From: Burkholderia stagnalis
GTDB taxonomy: Bacteria > Pseudomonadota > Gammaproteobacteria > Burkholderiales > Burkholderiaceae
Length of the DNA: 64,000 bases
NCBI RefSeq assembly: GCF_902830275.1
Contig: NZ_CADESW010000028.1
Span: forward strand, 1-64,000
Direction of reading: 5' to 3'
In this document: one piece after another, positions 8,701 to 19,983 of the stretch
How the letters are laid out: each line of letters starts with the position of its first letter
Position numbering within the stretch: position 1 is the stretch's first letter
The notes under the pieces: model-generated
The model's input: the letters and a program-made list of their open reading frames with translations, nothing else
Database searches by the model: none
What the model was told of the DNA's origin: nothing
Position numbers and translations under genes: made by a program

Positions 8701-10544
8701 AGCCGTCGCAGAAGCGCCAGAACGTGAAGTTCGCGTCGAGCCCGGTGCTGTCGGTGCACCTGCCGATGTGGCGCTCCAAGCTCGTCGTGTTCCTGCTGTT
8801 CATGGCGTTCGTCGCGCTCGCCGCGCGCGCGTTCTGGATCCAGGGGCCCGGCAACGGTTTCTATCAGAAGCAGGGCGAAAGCCGCTACCAGCGCACGATC
8901 GAGCTGCCGGCGACGCGCGGCAAGATCCTCGACCGCAACGGCCTCGTGCTCGCGACGAGCCTGCCGGTGCGCGCGATCTGGGCGATTCCGGACGCCGTGC
9001 CGGACGATCTCGGCGCGGACAAGGTCAACCGGCTCGGCACGCTGCTCGGCATGACGCAGAAGGAGCTGCGCGCGAAGCTGTCGGAAGACAAGGGTTTCGT
9101 CTACGTGAAGCGCCAGGTGCCGACCGACATCGCGGACAAGGTCGCGGCGCTCGACATCCCGGGTGTGTACCAGCGCAACGAATACAAGCGCTTCTATCCG
9201 GAAGGCGAGATCACCGCGCACCTGATCGGCTTCACGAACGTCGAGGACGAGGGCCAGGAAGGCGTCGAGCTGGGCGACCAGAAGCTGCTGTCCGGCACGT
9301 CGGGCGTGCGCCGCGTCATCAAGGACCGGCTCGGCCACATCGTCGAGGACGTCGCCGAGCAACTGCCGCCGCACAACGGCACCGACGTCGACCTGTCGAT
9401 CGACAGCAAGATCCAGTACATCGCGTACGCGAACCTGAAATCCGCGGTCGAGAAGTTCAAGGCGAAGGCGGGGGCGGCGATGGTCGTCGACGTGCGTACC
9501 GGCGAGGTGCTCGCGCTCGTCAACTATCCGACGTACAACCCGAACGACCGCTCGCACCTGACCGGCGAGCAGCTGCGCAACCGGATCCTGACCGACGTGT
9601 TCGAGCCGGGCTCGATCATGAAGCCGTTTACGGTGTCGCTCGCGCTCGACCTGCATCGCGTGACGCCGAACACGCTCGTCGAAACGGGCGGCGGCCGCTT
9701 CGTGCTGGACGGCGCACCGATTACCGACGACGCGGGCTTCGGCACGCTGACCGTCGGCGGCGTGATCCAGAAATCGAGCAACATCGGCGCGACGAAGATC
9801 GCGATGACGATGAAGCCCGAGGAAATGTGGAATATGTATACGAGCATCGGGCTCGGCCAGGCGCCGAAGGTCGGCTTCCCGGGGGCGGCGGCCGGCCGCC
9901 TGCGGCCGTGGAAGAACTGGCGCCGGATCGAGCAGGCGACGATGTCGTACGGCTACGGCCTGTCCGCGTCGCTGTTCCAGCTCGCGCGCGCGTACACCGC
10001 GATCGCGCACGACGGCGAGCTGATGCCGGTGACGATCTTCAAGACCGACACCGCGCAGCCGGTCACGGGGCCGCAGATCTTCGCGCCGTCCACCGCGCGC
10101 CAGGTGCGCGCGATGCTCGAGACCGTCGTCGCGCCGGGCGGCACGTCGCCGGACGCCGCCGTGCCGGGCTACCGCGTCGGCGGCAAGAGCGGTACCGCGT
10201 ACAAGCACGAAGGCCACGGCTACACCCGCAAGTACCGGGCATCGTTCGTCGGCATGGCGCCGATGCCGAATCCGCGCATCGTGGTCGCCGTGTCGGTCGA
10301 CGAGCCGACGGCCGGCAGCCACTTCGGCGGGCAGGTGTCGGGGCCGGTGTTCTCGACGATCGCGGGCGATGCGCTGCGCGCGCTGAACGTACCGCCGAAC
10401 ATGCCGGTCAAGCAGCTGGTGGTGTCCGACGATACGGCCCCCGCGCCGGCCGCGGGCGGGCCGCAAAAGCTTGCCGCGGGCGCGGGAGCGAAGCATATGA
10501 TCGTGTCCAGTACGACACGCAATTCTCCTGGAGTGATTCGATGA
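8697..10544 (+). CDS. ftsI: penicillin-binding protein 3, septal transpeptidase FtsI
   Basis: 615 residues. A short cytoplasmic tail and one membrane anchor (about 27-47, SKLVVFLLFMAFVALAARAF) precede the PBP dimerisation domain and the transpeptidase domain. The three catalytic motifs are intact: S306-I-M-K309 (acylated Ser), S360-S-N362 and K497-S-G-T500. It cross-links septal peptidoglycan and is the target of beta-lactams selective for division. The start ATG overlaps the ftsL stop (ATGA), and its stop overlaps the murE start. Confidence 0.96.
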   Translation: MKPSQKRQNVKFASSPVLSVHLPMWRSKLVVFLLFMAFVALAARAFWIQGPGNGFYQKQGESRYQRTIELPATRGKILDRNGLVLATSLPVRAIWAIPDAVPDDLGADKVNRLGTLLGMTQKELRAKLSEDKGFVYVKRQVPTDIADKVAALDIPGVYQRNEYKRFYPEGEITAHLIGFTNVEDEGQEGVELGDQKLLSGTSGVRRVIKDRLGHIVEDVAEQLPPHNGTDVDLSIDSKIQYIAYANLKSAVEKFKAKAGAAMVVDVRTGEVLALVNYPTYNPNDRSHLTGEQLRNRILTDVFEPGSIMKPFTVSLALDLHRVTPNTLVETGGGRFVLDGAPITDDAGFGTLTVGGVIQKSSNIGATKIAMTMKPEEMWNMYTSIGLGQAPKVGFPGAAAGRLRPWKNWRRIEQATMSYGYGLSASLFQLARAYTAIAHDGELMPVTIFKTDTAQPVTGPQIFAPSTARQVRAMLETVVAPGGTSPDAAVPGYRVGGKSGTAYKHEGHGYTRKYRASFVGMAPMPNPRIVVAVSVDEPTAGSHFGGQVSGPVFSTIAGDALRALNVPPNMPVKQLVVSDDTAPAPAAGGPQKLAAGAGAKHMIVSSTTRNSPGVIR

Positions 10545-12079
10545 GCGCCGCTCGCAGTTCCCATCCGGCGCACCAGCAAATCGCAGCCGCGCTTGCGTGG
10601 CTGCGTCAGCATGTGGCCCCCGCGGCGCAATTGCATGCGGATACGCGCAGCCTGAAGGCCGGCGACGTGTTCCTCGCGTACGCGGTCGACGGGGCAGACA
10701 ATCGCGCTTTCATTCCCGACGCCGTCGCAGGCGGCGCGGCCGCCGTGCTGTATCAGCCGGACGGCCTCGCCGCGGCGCCGGCCGCGCCGCTCGCGCTCGC
10801 GGTGCCGGCGCTGAACGAGCTCGCCGGCGACATCGCCAGCGGCTGGTATGGCGACCCGAGCGACAGCCTGCTCACGGTGGGTGTCACGGGCACCAACGGC
10901 AAGACGTCGTGCACGCACTGGATCGCCGCCGCGCTGACCGCGCTGCATCAGCCGTGCGCGCTGATCGGCACGCTCGGCAGCGGGATGCCGGGCCACCTCG
11001 TGCCGACCGGCTTCACGACGCCCGACGCGCCGCAGCTGCAGCGCAGCCTCGCGCAACTGCGCGACGCGGGCGCGAAGGCGGTGGCGATGGAGGTGTCGTC
11101 GCACGCGCTGCATCAGGGGCGCGTGAACGGCACCGCGTTCGACATCGCGGTGTTTACGAACCTCACGCAGGATCACCTCGACTATCACGGCACGTTCGAC
11201 GCATACGAAGCCGCGAAGGCGAAGCTGTTCGCATGGCGCGGGCTGCGCGCCGCGGTCGTCAATCGCGACGATCCGGCGGGCCGCCGCGTGCTCGAAAAGC
11301 TGGCCGGGCGCGTGCGCACGATTGCATACGGAATCGGCGATGCACCGGCGGCTGGCGCCGATCGCGACCTGACGGCGCACGACGTGCGCGCGACCGCGAC
11401 CGGCACCGCGTTCCGCCTGCGATCGTCGTGGGGCGACGCGGACGTCGAAGTCGGCACGCTCGGCACCTTCAACATCAGCAACCTGCTCGCGGTGCTCGGC
11501 ACGCTGCTCGCGGCCGACGTGCCGTTCGATGCGGCGCTGGCCGAGATCGCGCGGCTCGAGTCGGTCAACGGCCGGATGCAGCGCCTCGGCGGCCGCCTGC
11601 AGAACGACGAGCCGCTCGTCGTGATCGACTACGCGCATACGCCCGACGCGCTCGAGAAGACGCTCGACGCGCTGCGCCCGATCGCCGCCGCGCGCGGCGG
11701 CGCGCTCGTCTGCATGTTCGGCTGCGGCGGCGACCGCGACGCGACCAAGCGCCCGCTGATGGGGGCGATTGCCGAGCGGCTGGCCGACGAGGTGGTCGTC
11801 ACGAGCGACAACCCGCGCAGCGAGGATCCGCAGCACATCATCGACCAGGTCGTCGCCGGCATGCGCGCGCCCGGCAACGCGCGCCGCATCGAGGACCGCG
11901 CGAGCGCGATCCTGCAGGCGGTGCGCGGCGCGGCGCGCGAGGACGTCGTCGTGCTGGCCGGCAAGGGGCACGAGGCAACGCAGGAAATCATGGGCAAGAA
12001 GCGCACATTCTCCGACCAGGACCACGCGCGGCTTGCGCTCGCAGCGCGCGCGACGCACGGCAAGGGAGGTGGCGAATGA
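10541..12079 (+). CDS. murE: UDP-MurNAc-L-Ala-D-Glu:meso-diaminopimelate ligase
   Basis: 512 residues. It adds meso-DAP to the growing peptide stem in the cytoplasm. The ATP loop GTNGKTS places Lys at residue 121. The carbamylated-Lys region and the DNPR motif (423-426) are present; DNPR marks DAP rather than lysine specificity. The C-terminal loop VLAGKGHEATQEI is typical. The start ATG 10541 overlaps the ftsI stop by ATGA, with GGAG nearby; the frame extends far upstream through ftsI as an uninterrupted shadow, so the overlap and conserved N-terminus decide the start. Confidence 0.96.
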   Translation: MSAARSSHPAHQQIAAALAWLRQHVAPAAQLHADTRSLKAGDVFLAYAVDGADNRAFIPDAVAGGAAAVLYQPDGLAAAPAAPLALAVPALNELAGDIASGWYGDPSDSLLTVGVTGTNGKTSCTHWIAAALTALHQPCALIGTLGSGMPGHLVPTGFTTPDAPQLQRSLAQLRDAGAKAVAMEVSSHALHQGRVNGTAFDIAVFTNLTQDHLDYHGTFDAYEAAKAKLFAWRGLRAAVVNRDDPAGRRVLEKLAGRVRTIAYGIGDAPAAGADRDLTAHDVRATATGTAFRLRSSWGDADVEVGTLGTFNISNLLAVLGTLLAADVPFDAALAEIARLESVNGRMQRLGGRLQNDEPLVVIDYAHTPDALEKTLDALRPIAAARGGALVCMFGCGGDRDATKRPLMGAIAERLADEVVVTSDNPRSEDPQHIIDQVVAGMRAPGNARRIEDRASAILQAVRGAAREDVVVLAGKGHEATQEIMGKKRTFSDQDHARLALAARATHGKGGGE

Positions 12080-13482
12080 CGATGCTGAGCCTTGGTGAAG
12101 CCGCGCGCCTGATTCCCGGCGCGACCGTCAGGGGCGACGCGGGCGTGACGTTCGAGCGCGTGTCGACGGACAGCCGCACGGCGGGCCCGGGCGACCTGTT
12201 CGTCGCGCTGAAAGGGGAGCGCTTCGACGCGCACGATTTCCTCGGCGACGTCGCGGCGCGCGGCGCGGCCGCGGCGCTCGTCGCGCACACGCCGGCGGGC
12301 CTCGCGATGCCGACGATCGAGGGCGGCGAAACACGGGCCGCGCTCGGTGCCCTTGCACACGGCTGGCGCAAACGATTCGCGTTGCCGGTGGTCGCGGTGA
12401 CGGGCAGCAACGGCAAGACGACCGTCAAGGAAATGATCGCGTCGATCTTCGCCGCCGCGGCAGGCGTGCAGGCGCGGCTCGCGACGGCCGGCAACCTCAA
12501 CAACGACGTCGGCCTGCCGTTGACGCTGCTGCGCCTGAACGCTTCGCACCGGCTGGCGGTGATCGAGCTCGGGATGAATCACCCGGGCGAGACGGACGTG
12601 CTCGCGCGCATCACGGCGCCGACGGTCGCGCTCGTCAACAACGCGCAGCGCGAGCACCAGGAATTCATGGCGACGGTCGAAGCCGTCGCGCTCGAACATG
12701 CGGCCGTGATCCATGCGCTGGCGCCGGACGGCGTCGCGGTGTTCCCGGCCGACGACGCGTATGCGGGCATCTGGCGCGTCGCGGCGACCGGCAACCCGAT
12801 CGTCGACTTCGCGTTGCACGACGGCGAGCGGCAGGCCGCGGCGCAGGTGACGGGCCGGCTGCACGGCGGCGAGCTCGCGATCGACACGCCGGCCGGGCCG
12901 ATCGCGGTGCGGCTGCGCGCGCTCGGCGAGCACAACGCGCGCAACGCGCTCGCGGCAACGGCCGCGGCGCTGGCGGCGGGCGTCGAGCCCGCGGCGATCA
13001 AGCAGGGCCTGGAGGCATTCGAGCCCGTCAAGGGTCGCCTGCAGGTCCGGCAGGCGAGCGTCGGCAGCCTCGCAGGCGCGACGGTCGTCGACGATACCTA
13101 CAACGCGAACCCCGATTCGATGCGCGCGGCGATCGACGTGCTCGCGTCGCAGCCGGCGCCGCGCGTGCTGGTGATCGGCGACATGGGCGAGGTCGGCGAC
13201 GAGGGCCCGGCGTTCCACCGCGAGGTGGGCGCGTATGCGCGCGAGCGCGGCATCGATGCGCTGTTCGCGCTCGGCGACGCGTCGCGCGACGCATGCTCGG
13301 CATACGGCGACGCGGCCCGCCATTTCGGCGACGTCGACGCGCTGGTTGTCGCGCTGCAGGCGGCGGGCTACGGCGCGCAGGCGACGGTGCTCGTGAAGGG
13401 ATCGCGGTACATGAAGATGGAGCGCGTGGTCGACGCGCTGACGAACCAACCCGCGGCGGGCACGGCGCCCGCCGCACACTGA
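12076..13482 (+). CDS. murF: UDP-MurNAc-tripeptide:D-alanyl-D-alanine ligase
   Basis: 468 residues. It adds D-Ala-D-Ala, completing the UDP-MurNAc pentapeptide. The ATP loop VTGSNGKTTVKEM has its Lys at residue 114; LNNDVGLPLTLL and the Mur ligase block NAQREHQEF follow. Start ATG 12076 overlaps the murE stop (ATGA) after a GGGAGG ribosome site; a second ATG two codons later is possible. It is followed by mraY after 16 bases. Confidence 0.96.
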   Translation: MTMLSLGEAARLIPGATVRGDAGVTFERVSTDSRTAGPGDLFVALKGERFDAHDFLGDVAARGAAAALVAHTPAGLAMPTIEGGETRAALGALAHGWRKRFALPVVAVTGSNGKTTVKEMIASIFAAAAGVQARLATAGNLNNDVGLPLTLLRLNASHRLAVIELGMNHPGETDVLARITAPTVALVNNAQREHQEFMATVEAVALEHAAVIHALAPDGVAVFPADDAYAGIWRVAATGNPIVDFALHDGERQAAAQVTGRLHGGELAIDTPAGPIAVRLRALGEHNARNALAATAAALAAGVEPAAIKQGLEAFEPVKGRLQVRQASVGSLAGATVVDDTYNANPDSMRAAIDVLASQPAPRVLVIGDMGEVGDEGPAFHREVGAYARERGIDALFALGDASRDACSAYGDAARHFGDVDALVVALQAAGYGAQATVLVKGSRYMKMERVVDALTNQPAAGTAPAAH

Positions 13483-13498
13483 GTAGAAGGAAGGAAGC

Positions 13499-14668
13499 AT
13501 GCTGCTGGCGCTGGCGCAATGGCTGCAGGGCGACGCAAGCTTTTTGCGCTTGTTCACGTACCTCACGTTCCGTGCGGTGATGGCCACCATCACCGCGCTC
13601 GGGATCGGGCTCGTGTGCGGACCGTGGGTGATCCGCAAGCTGACCGCGATGAAGGTCGGGCAGGCCGTGCGCAAGGACGGCCCGCAGACCCACCTCGTCA
13701 AGTCCGGCACGCCGACGATGGGCGGCGTGCTGATCCTGATCGGCATCGCGGTCGCGACGCTGCTGTGGGGCGACCTGACGAACCGCTTCATCTGGATCGT
13801 GATGCTCGTCACGTTCGGCTTCGGCGTGATCGGCTGGGTCGACGACTACCGCAAGGTCGTCCACAAGGACCCGCGCGGGATGTCGTCGCGCGAGAAGTAT
13901 TTCTGGCAGTCGGTGATCGGCCTGTTCGCAGCCGTCTACCTCGCATTCAGCGTGTCCGAGGCGAACAACGTGCGCGTGTTCGACCTGTTCATGGCGTGGG
14001 TGCGGAGCGGCCTGTCGATGGGGCTTCCGGCGCGTGCCGACCTGATGCTGCCGTTCCTGAAGTCGATCAGCTACCCGCTCGGCGTATGGGGCTTCATCGT
14101 GCTGACCTACTTCGTGATCGTCGGCGCGAGCAACGCGGTGAACCTGACCGACGGCCTCGACGGCCTCGTGATCATGCCGGTCGTGCTGGTCGGCGCATCG
14201 CTGGGCGTGTTCGCGTACGTGATGGGCAGCGCGGTCTACTCGAAATACCTGCTGTTCCCGCACATCCCGGGCGCGGGCGAGCTGCTGATCTTCTGTTCCG
14301 CGATGGGCGGGGCAGGGCTCGCGTTCCTCTGGTACAACACGCACCCCGCGCAGGTGTTCATGGGCGACGTCGGCGCGCTGGCGCTCGGCGGCGCGCTCGG
14401 CACGGTCGCGGTGATCGTGCGCCAGGAAATCGTGCTGTTCATCATGGGCGGCATCTTCGTCGCGGAAACGCTGTCGGTGATGCTGCAGGTTTCGTGGTTC
14501 AAGTACACGAAGAAGCGCTACGGCGAAGGGCGGCGCCTGCTGAAGATGGCGCCGCTGCATCACCATTTCGAATTGTCCGGCTGGAAGGAAACGCAGGTGG
14601 TCGTGCGTTTCTGGATCATCACGCTGATGCTGTGCCTGTTCGGTCTGACCACCCTCAAGCTGCGGTAA
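13499..14668 (+). CDS. mraY: phospho-N-acetylmuramoyl-pentapeptide transferase
   Basis: 389 residues, about ten membrane segments. It transfers phospho-MurNAc-pentapeptide to undecaprenyl phosphate, forming lipid I. Family motifs seen: the substrate loop KSGTPTMGGV, the acidic VDDYRK motif, the NLTDGLDGL loop that holds the catalytic Asp region, and the HHHFE motif near the C-terminus. An AAGGAAG ribosome site precedes ATG 13499. Length matches Burkholderia MraY, longer than the 360 residues of E. coli. Confidence 0.96.
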   Translation: MLLALAQWLQGDASFLRLFTYLTFRAVMATITALGIGLVCGPWVIRKLTAMKVGQAVRKDGPQTHLVKSGTPTMGGVLILIGIAVATLLWGDLTNRFIWIVMLVTFGFGVIGWVDDYRKVVHKDPRGMSSREKYFWQSVIGLFAAVYLAFSVSEANNVRVFDLFMAWVRSGLSMGLPARADLMLPFLKSISYPLGVWGFIVLTYFVIVGASNAVNLTDGLDGLVIMPVVLVGASLGVFAYVMGSAVYSKYLLFPHIPGAGELLIFCSAMGGAGLAFLWYNTHPAQVFMGDVGALALGGALGTVAVIVRQEIVLFIMGGIFVAETLSVMLQVSWFKYTKKRYGEGRRLLKMAPLHHHFELSGWKETQVVVRFWIITLMLCLFGLTTLKLR

Positions 14669-14684
14669 AGGAAAGGTAACAAGG

Positions 14685-16208
14685 ATGTCTGGCGAGATGT
14701 TTGGAGATCGGCAACGGCCGATGGTGCTGGTGCTGGGGCTCGGCGAATCGGGCCTCGCGATCGCGCGGTGGTGCGCGAGGCACGGGTGCCGCCTGCGTAT
14801 TGCCGATACCCGCGAGGCGCCGCCGAACCTTGCCGCGCTGCAGGCCGAAGGCATCGATGCGGAATTCGTCGGCGGGCCGTTCACGCCCGCGCTGCTCGAC
14901 GGCGGCGTCGAGATCGTCGGGCTGAGCCCCGGCCTGTCGCCGCTCGAGCCGGCGCTCGCGGCGCTGATCGCGGCGGCCGGCGAGCGCGGCGTCGCGGTGT
15001 GGGGCGAGCTGGAGTTCTTCGCGCAGGCGCTGCGCGCGCTCGGCGCGAGCGGCTATCAGCCGAAGGTGCTGGCGATCACGGGCACCAACGGCAAGACCAC
15101 GACGACGAGCCTCACCGGCCTGTTGTGCGAGCGCGCGGGCAAGAAGGTCGGCGTGGCGGGCAACATCAGCCCGGCGATGCTCGACCGGCTTGCGGCCGCG
15201 ATCGACGCCACCGCGCTGCCGGACGTCTGGGTGCTCGAACTGTCGAGCTTCCAGCTCGAGACTGCACGCACCTTCGCGCCGGACGCGGCCGCGATCCTCA
15301 ACATCACGCAGGACCACCTCGACTGGCACGGCAGCTTCGACGCGTATGCGGTGGCCAAGGGCCGGATCTTCGGCGCGACGACCACGCGCGTGCTGAACCG
15401 CGACGACGCGGCGGTGATGAAGTTCGCGCCGGCCGCGGGCGCGGCCGATGCGGCGCGCACGGTCACGTTCGGGCTGAACGAGCCGGCGCACGAGGGCGAT
15501 TACGGGCTGTCGCGCGACAACGGCATCGCATGGCTCGTCGAGGCGATCGATCGCGATGCGACCGACGAGCCGGCGACGGGCCGCCGCCGCAAGCGGGAAG
15601 CGGCGCACACGCCGGACATCGCGCAGAAGCGCCTGATGCCGGCCGACGCGCTGCGCATCCGCGGCCTGCACAACGCGGCGAACGCGCTCGCCGCATTCGC
15701 GCTCGCGCGCGCGATCGACCTGCCGGCCGCGCCGCTGCTGCATGCGCTGCGCGAATACCGCGGCGAGGCGCACCGCGTCGAGCTGATCGCGACGCTCGAC
15801 GACGTCGACTACGTCGACGACAGCAAGGGCACGAACGTCGGCGCGACGGTTGCGGCGCTCGACGGTCTCGCGCAGCGGATCGTGCTGATCGCCGGCGGCG
15901 ACGGCAAGGGTCAGGATTTCACGCCGCTCGCGGCGCCGGTCGCGCGCTGGTGCCGCGCGGTGCTGCTGATCGGCCGCGACGCGCCGGCGATTCGCGACGC
16001 GCTCGCGGAAACGGGCGTGCCGCTCGCCGATCATGCGACGCTCGAAGAAGCGGTGCGCGCGGCCGGCAGCCTCGCGGAGCCGGGCGACGCGGTGCTGCTG
16101 TCGCCTGCCTGCGCGAGCTTCGACATGTTCAAGAGCTATGCCCATCGCGCGGACGTGTTCCGTCGCGCGGTGGACGATCTCGCCCTCGATAAAGGAGCGA
16201 CGCCATGA
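14685..16208 (+). CDS. murD: UDP-MurNAc-L-alanine:D-glutamate ligase
   Basis: 507 residues. It adds D-glutamate to UDP-MurNAc-L-Ala. The N-terminal Rossmann domain (LVLGLGESGLAIARWC) is followed by the ATP loop ITGTNGKTTTT, the LELSSFQLE block and the C-terminal domain ending in the SPACASFDMFKSY motif. It is longer than the E. coli enzyme (438), mainly through an Arg/Lys-rich insertion around EPATGRRRKREAAHTPDIAQ in the central domain. It overlaps ftsW by ATGA. Confidence 0.95.
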   Translation: MSGEMFGDRQRPMVLVLGLGESGLAIARWCARHGCRLRIADTREAPPNLAALQAEGIDAEFVGGPFTPALLDGGVEIVGLSPGLSPLEPALAALIAAAGERGVAVWGELEFFAQALRALGASGYQPKVLAITGTNGKTTTTSLTGLLCERAGKKVGVAGNISPAMLDRLAAAIDATALPDVWVLELSSFQLETARTFAPDAAAILNITQDHLDWHGSFDAYAVAKGRIFGATTTRVLNRDDAAVMKFAPAAGAADAARTVTFGLNEPAHEGDYGLSRDNGIAWLVEAIDRDATDEPATGRRRKREAAHTPDIAQKRLMPADALRIRGLHNAANALAAFALARAIDLPAAPLLHALREYRGEAHRVELIATLDDVDYVDDSKGTNVGATVAALDGLAQRIVLIAGGDGKGQDFTPLAAPVARWCRAVLLIGRDAPAIRDALAETGVPLADHATLEEAVRAAGSLAEPGDAVLLSPACASFDMFKSYAHRADVFRRAVDDLALDKGATP

Positions 16209-17488
16209 GCTGGTCGGATCGCCTTGCCTCCCGTTTCACCGGTCAGCGCGACGCCGGCGGCAATGCCGCCGGCGGCCGCGTCGCGTCGGCCACGCGGGCC
16301 GCGACGGGCGGGCTCGCGAGCGTCGTCAACGGCGTGCGGCCGAGCCGCTCGCGGATGCTCGACTTCGACTACTCGCTGCTGTGGGTCGCGATCGCGCTGA
16401 TCGGGCTCGGCGTCGTGATGGTGTATTCGGCGTCGATCGCGATGCCGGATTCGCCGAAATACGCGTCGTATCGCGATTACGCGTTCCTGCTGCGCCACTG
16501 CGTGTCGCTCGTCGTCGCGTTCGTCGCGGCGGTGATCGCGTTCCGCGTGCCGGTGTCGACGTGGGACAAGTACGCGCCGCATCTCTTCCTGATTGCGCTG
16601 GTCAGCCTCGTGATCGTGCTGATCCCGCACGTCGGCAAGGGCGTGAACGGCGCGCGCCGCTGGATCCCGCTCGGCATCACGAACATGCAGCCGTCGGAAG
16701 TCATGAAGCTCGCGGTGACGATCTACGCGGCGAACTACACGGTGCGCAAGCAGGAATACATGCAGAGCTTCGCGAAGGGCTTCCTGCCGATGGCCTGCGC
16801 GGTCGGCCTCGTCGGCGCGCTGCTGCTGCTCGAGCCGGACATGGGCGCGTTCATGGTGATCGCCGCGATCGCGATGGGCGTGCTGTTCCTCGGCGGCGTG
16901 AACGGCAAGCTGTTCGGCGGCCTCGTCGCGACGGCGGTCGGCACGTTCACGATGCTCGTCTGGCTGTCGCCGTGGCGTCGCGAGCGGATCTTCGCGTATC
17001 TCGACCCGTGGGACGAGCGCTACGCGCAGGGCAAGGCCTACCAGCTCACGCACTCGCTGATCGCGTTCGGCCGCGGCGAATGGTTCGGCGTCGGCCTCGG
17101 CGGCAGCGTCGAGAAGCTGAACTACCTGCCGGAAGCGCATACCGACTTCATCCTCGCGGTGATCGGCGAGGAACTCGGCTTCGTCGGCGTGATGGTCGTG
17201 ATCCTGCTGTTCTACTGGATCGTGCGCCGCGCGTTCGAGATCGGCCGCCAGGCGCTCGCGCTCGACCGCACGTTCGCCGGCCTGACCGCGAAGGGCGTCG
17301 GCATCTGGTTCGGCGCGCAGGCGTTCATCAACATGGGCGTGAACCTCGGCCTGTTGCCGACCAAGGGCCTGACGCTGCCGCTCGTGAGCTACGGCGGCTC
17401 GGGCATCCTGCTGAACTGCGTCGCGCTCGCGGTGCTGCTGCGGGTCGATTACGAGAACCGGGTGCTGATGCGCGGAGGGAAGGTATGA
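16205..17488 (+). CDS. ftsW: septal SEDS glycosyltransferase FtsW
   Basis: 427 residues. A cytoplasmic tail of about 50 residues is followed by roughly ten membrane segments. SEDS signatures include RRWIPLG, the catalytic-loop block PEAHTDFILAVIGEELGF, and the C-terminal LPLVSYGGSGIL. It polymerises lipid II at the septum together with FtsI. Start ATG 16205 overlaps the murD stop; its own stop overlaps the murG start (ATGA). Confidence 0.95.
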   Translation: MSWSDRLASRFTGQRDAGGNAAGGRVASATRAATGGLASVVNGVRPSRSRMLDFDYSLLWVAIALIGLGVVMVYSASIAMPDSPKYASYRDYAFLLRHCVSLVVAFVAAVIAFRVPVSTWDKYAPHLFLIALVSLVIVLIPHVGKGVNGARRWIPLGITNMQPSEVMKLAVTIYAANYTVRKQEYMQSFAKGFLPMACAVGLVGALLLLEPDMGAFMVIAAIAMGVLFLGGVNGKLFGGLVATAVGTFTMLVWLSPWRRERIFAYLDPWDERYAQGKAYQLTHSLIAFGRGEWFGVGLGGSVEKLNYLPEAHTDFILAVIGEELGFVGVMVVILLFYWIVRRAFEIGRQALALDRTFAGLTAKGVGIWFGAQAFINMGVNLGLLPTKGLTLPLVSYGGSGILLNCVALAVLLRVDYENRVLMRGGKV

Positions 17489-18584
17489 CCGCGGCACGGC
17501 GCACGTTGATGGTGATGGCAGGCGGCACCGGGGGCCACGTGTTCCCGGGGCTCGCGGTCGCGCACCGGATGGAAGCGGCGGGCTGGCGCGTCGTGTGGCT
17601 CGGCAATCCGGCCGGGATGGAAGCGACGCTCGTGCCGAAGCACGGCATCCCGATGGAGTACGTGCGGTTCGGCGGCGTGCGCGGCAAGGGGCTGAAGACC
17701 AAGCTGCAGCTGCCGTTCAACCTGCTGCGCGCCTGCTGGCAGAGCCTCGGCGCGCTGCGCCGGGTGCGGCCGGACGTGGTGCTCGGGATGGGCGGCTACA
17801 TCACGTTCCCGGCGGGCGTGATGACGGCGCTGTCCGGCCGTCCGCTCGTGCTGCACGAACAGAATTCGATCGCGGGCCTCGCGAACAAGGTGCTTGCGAA
17901 GCTCGCGAAGCGCGTGCTCGTCGCGTTCCCGGACGCGCTGCCGCACGCCGAATGGACCGGCAACCCGATTCGCGCGGAACTTGCACGCACGGCGCCGCCC
18001 CAGGCACGCTATGCGGCGCGCAGCGGGCCGCTGAACGTGCTGGTCGTCGGCGGCAGCCTCGGCGCCGCCGCGCTGAACGAAGTCGTGCCGCGCGCGCTGG
18101 CGCAACTGGCGCCCGGCGAGCGGCCGCGCATCGTGCATCAGGCGGGCGCGAAGCACATCGAAGCGCTGAAGGCGAACTACGACGCGGCCGGTTTCGTGGC
18201 GGGCGACGACGTGCGGCTCGTGCCGTTCATCGACGACATGGCGGCCGCCTATGCGGCGGCGGATCTCGTGATCTGCCGCTCGGGCGCGATGACCGTATCG
18301 GAAATCGCCGCGGTGGGCGTGGCGGCGCTGTTCGTGCCGTTCCCGTACGCGGTCGACGACCACCAGACGACCAACGCCGCCTTCCTCGCCGAGGCGGGCG
18401 CGGCGGTCCTGGTGCAACAACGCGACCTGTCGGCCGAGTTGCTCGCCGACTGGCTGCGCAGCCAGTCGCGGGCGTCGCTCGCGGACATGGCGGAGCGTTC
18501 GCGCTCGCTGGCGAAGCCGGATGCCACCGATGAAGTCGCGCGGGTCTGCGCGAAGGTGGCCGGTGCGAACCTGGAACAACTGCA

Positions 18585-18588
<4 letters not shown>
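17485..18588 (+). CDS. murG: UDP-GlcNAc:lipid I N-acetylglucosaminyltransferase
   Basis: 367 residues. A GT-B fold enzyme at the inner face of the membrane that converts lipid I to lipid II. Glycine-rich loops GGTGGHVFPGLAVA, MGGYITFPAG and VVGGSLGA are intact, as is the donor-binding block PFPYAVDDHQTTNA. ATG 17485 follows a GGAGGGAAGG ribosome site and overlaps the ftsW stop. The frame is open upstream but only as a shadow of ftsW. Confidence 0.96.
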
Positions 18589-19982
<1,394 letters not shown>

Positions 19983-19983
19983 C

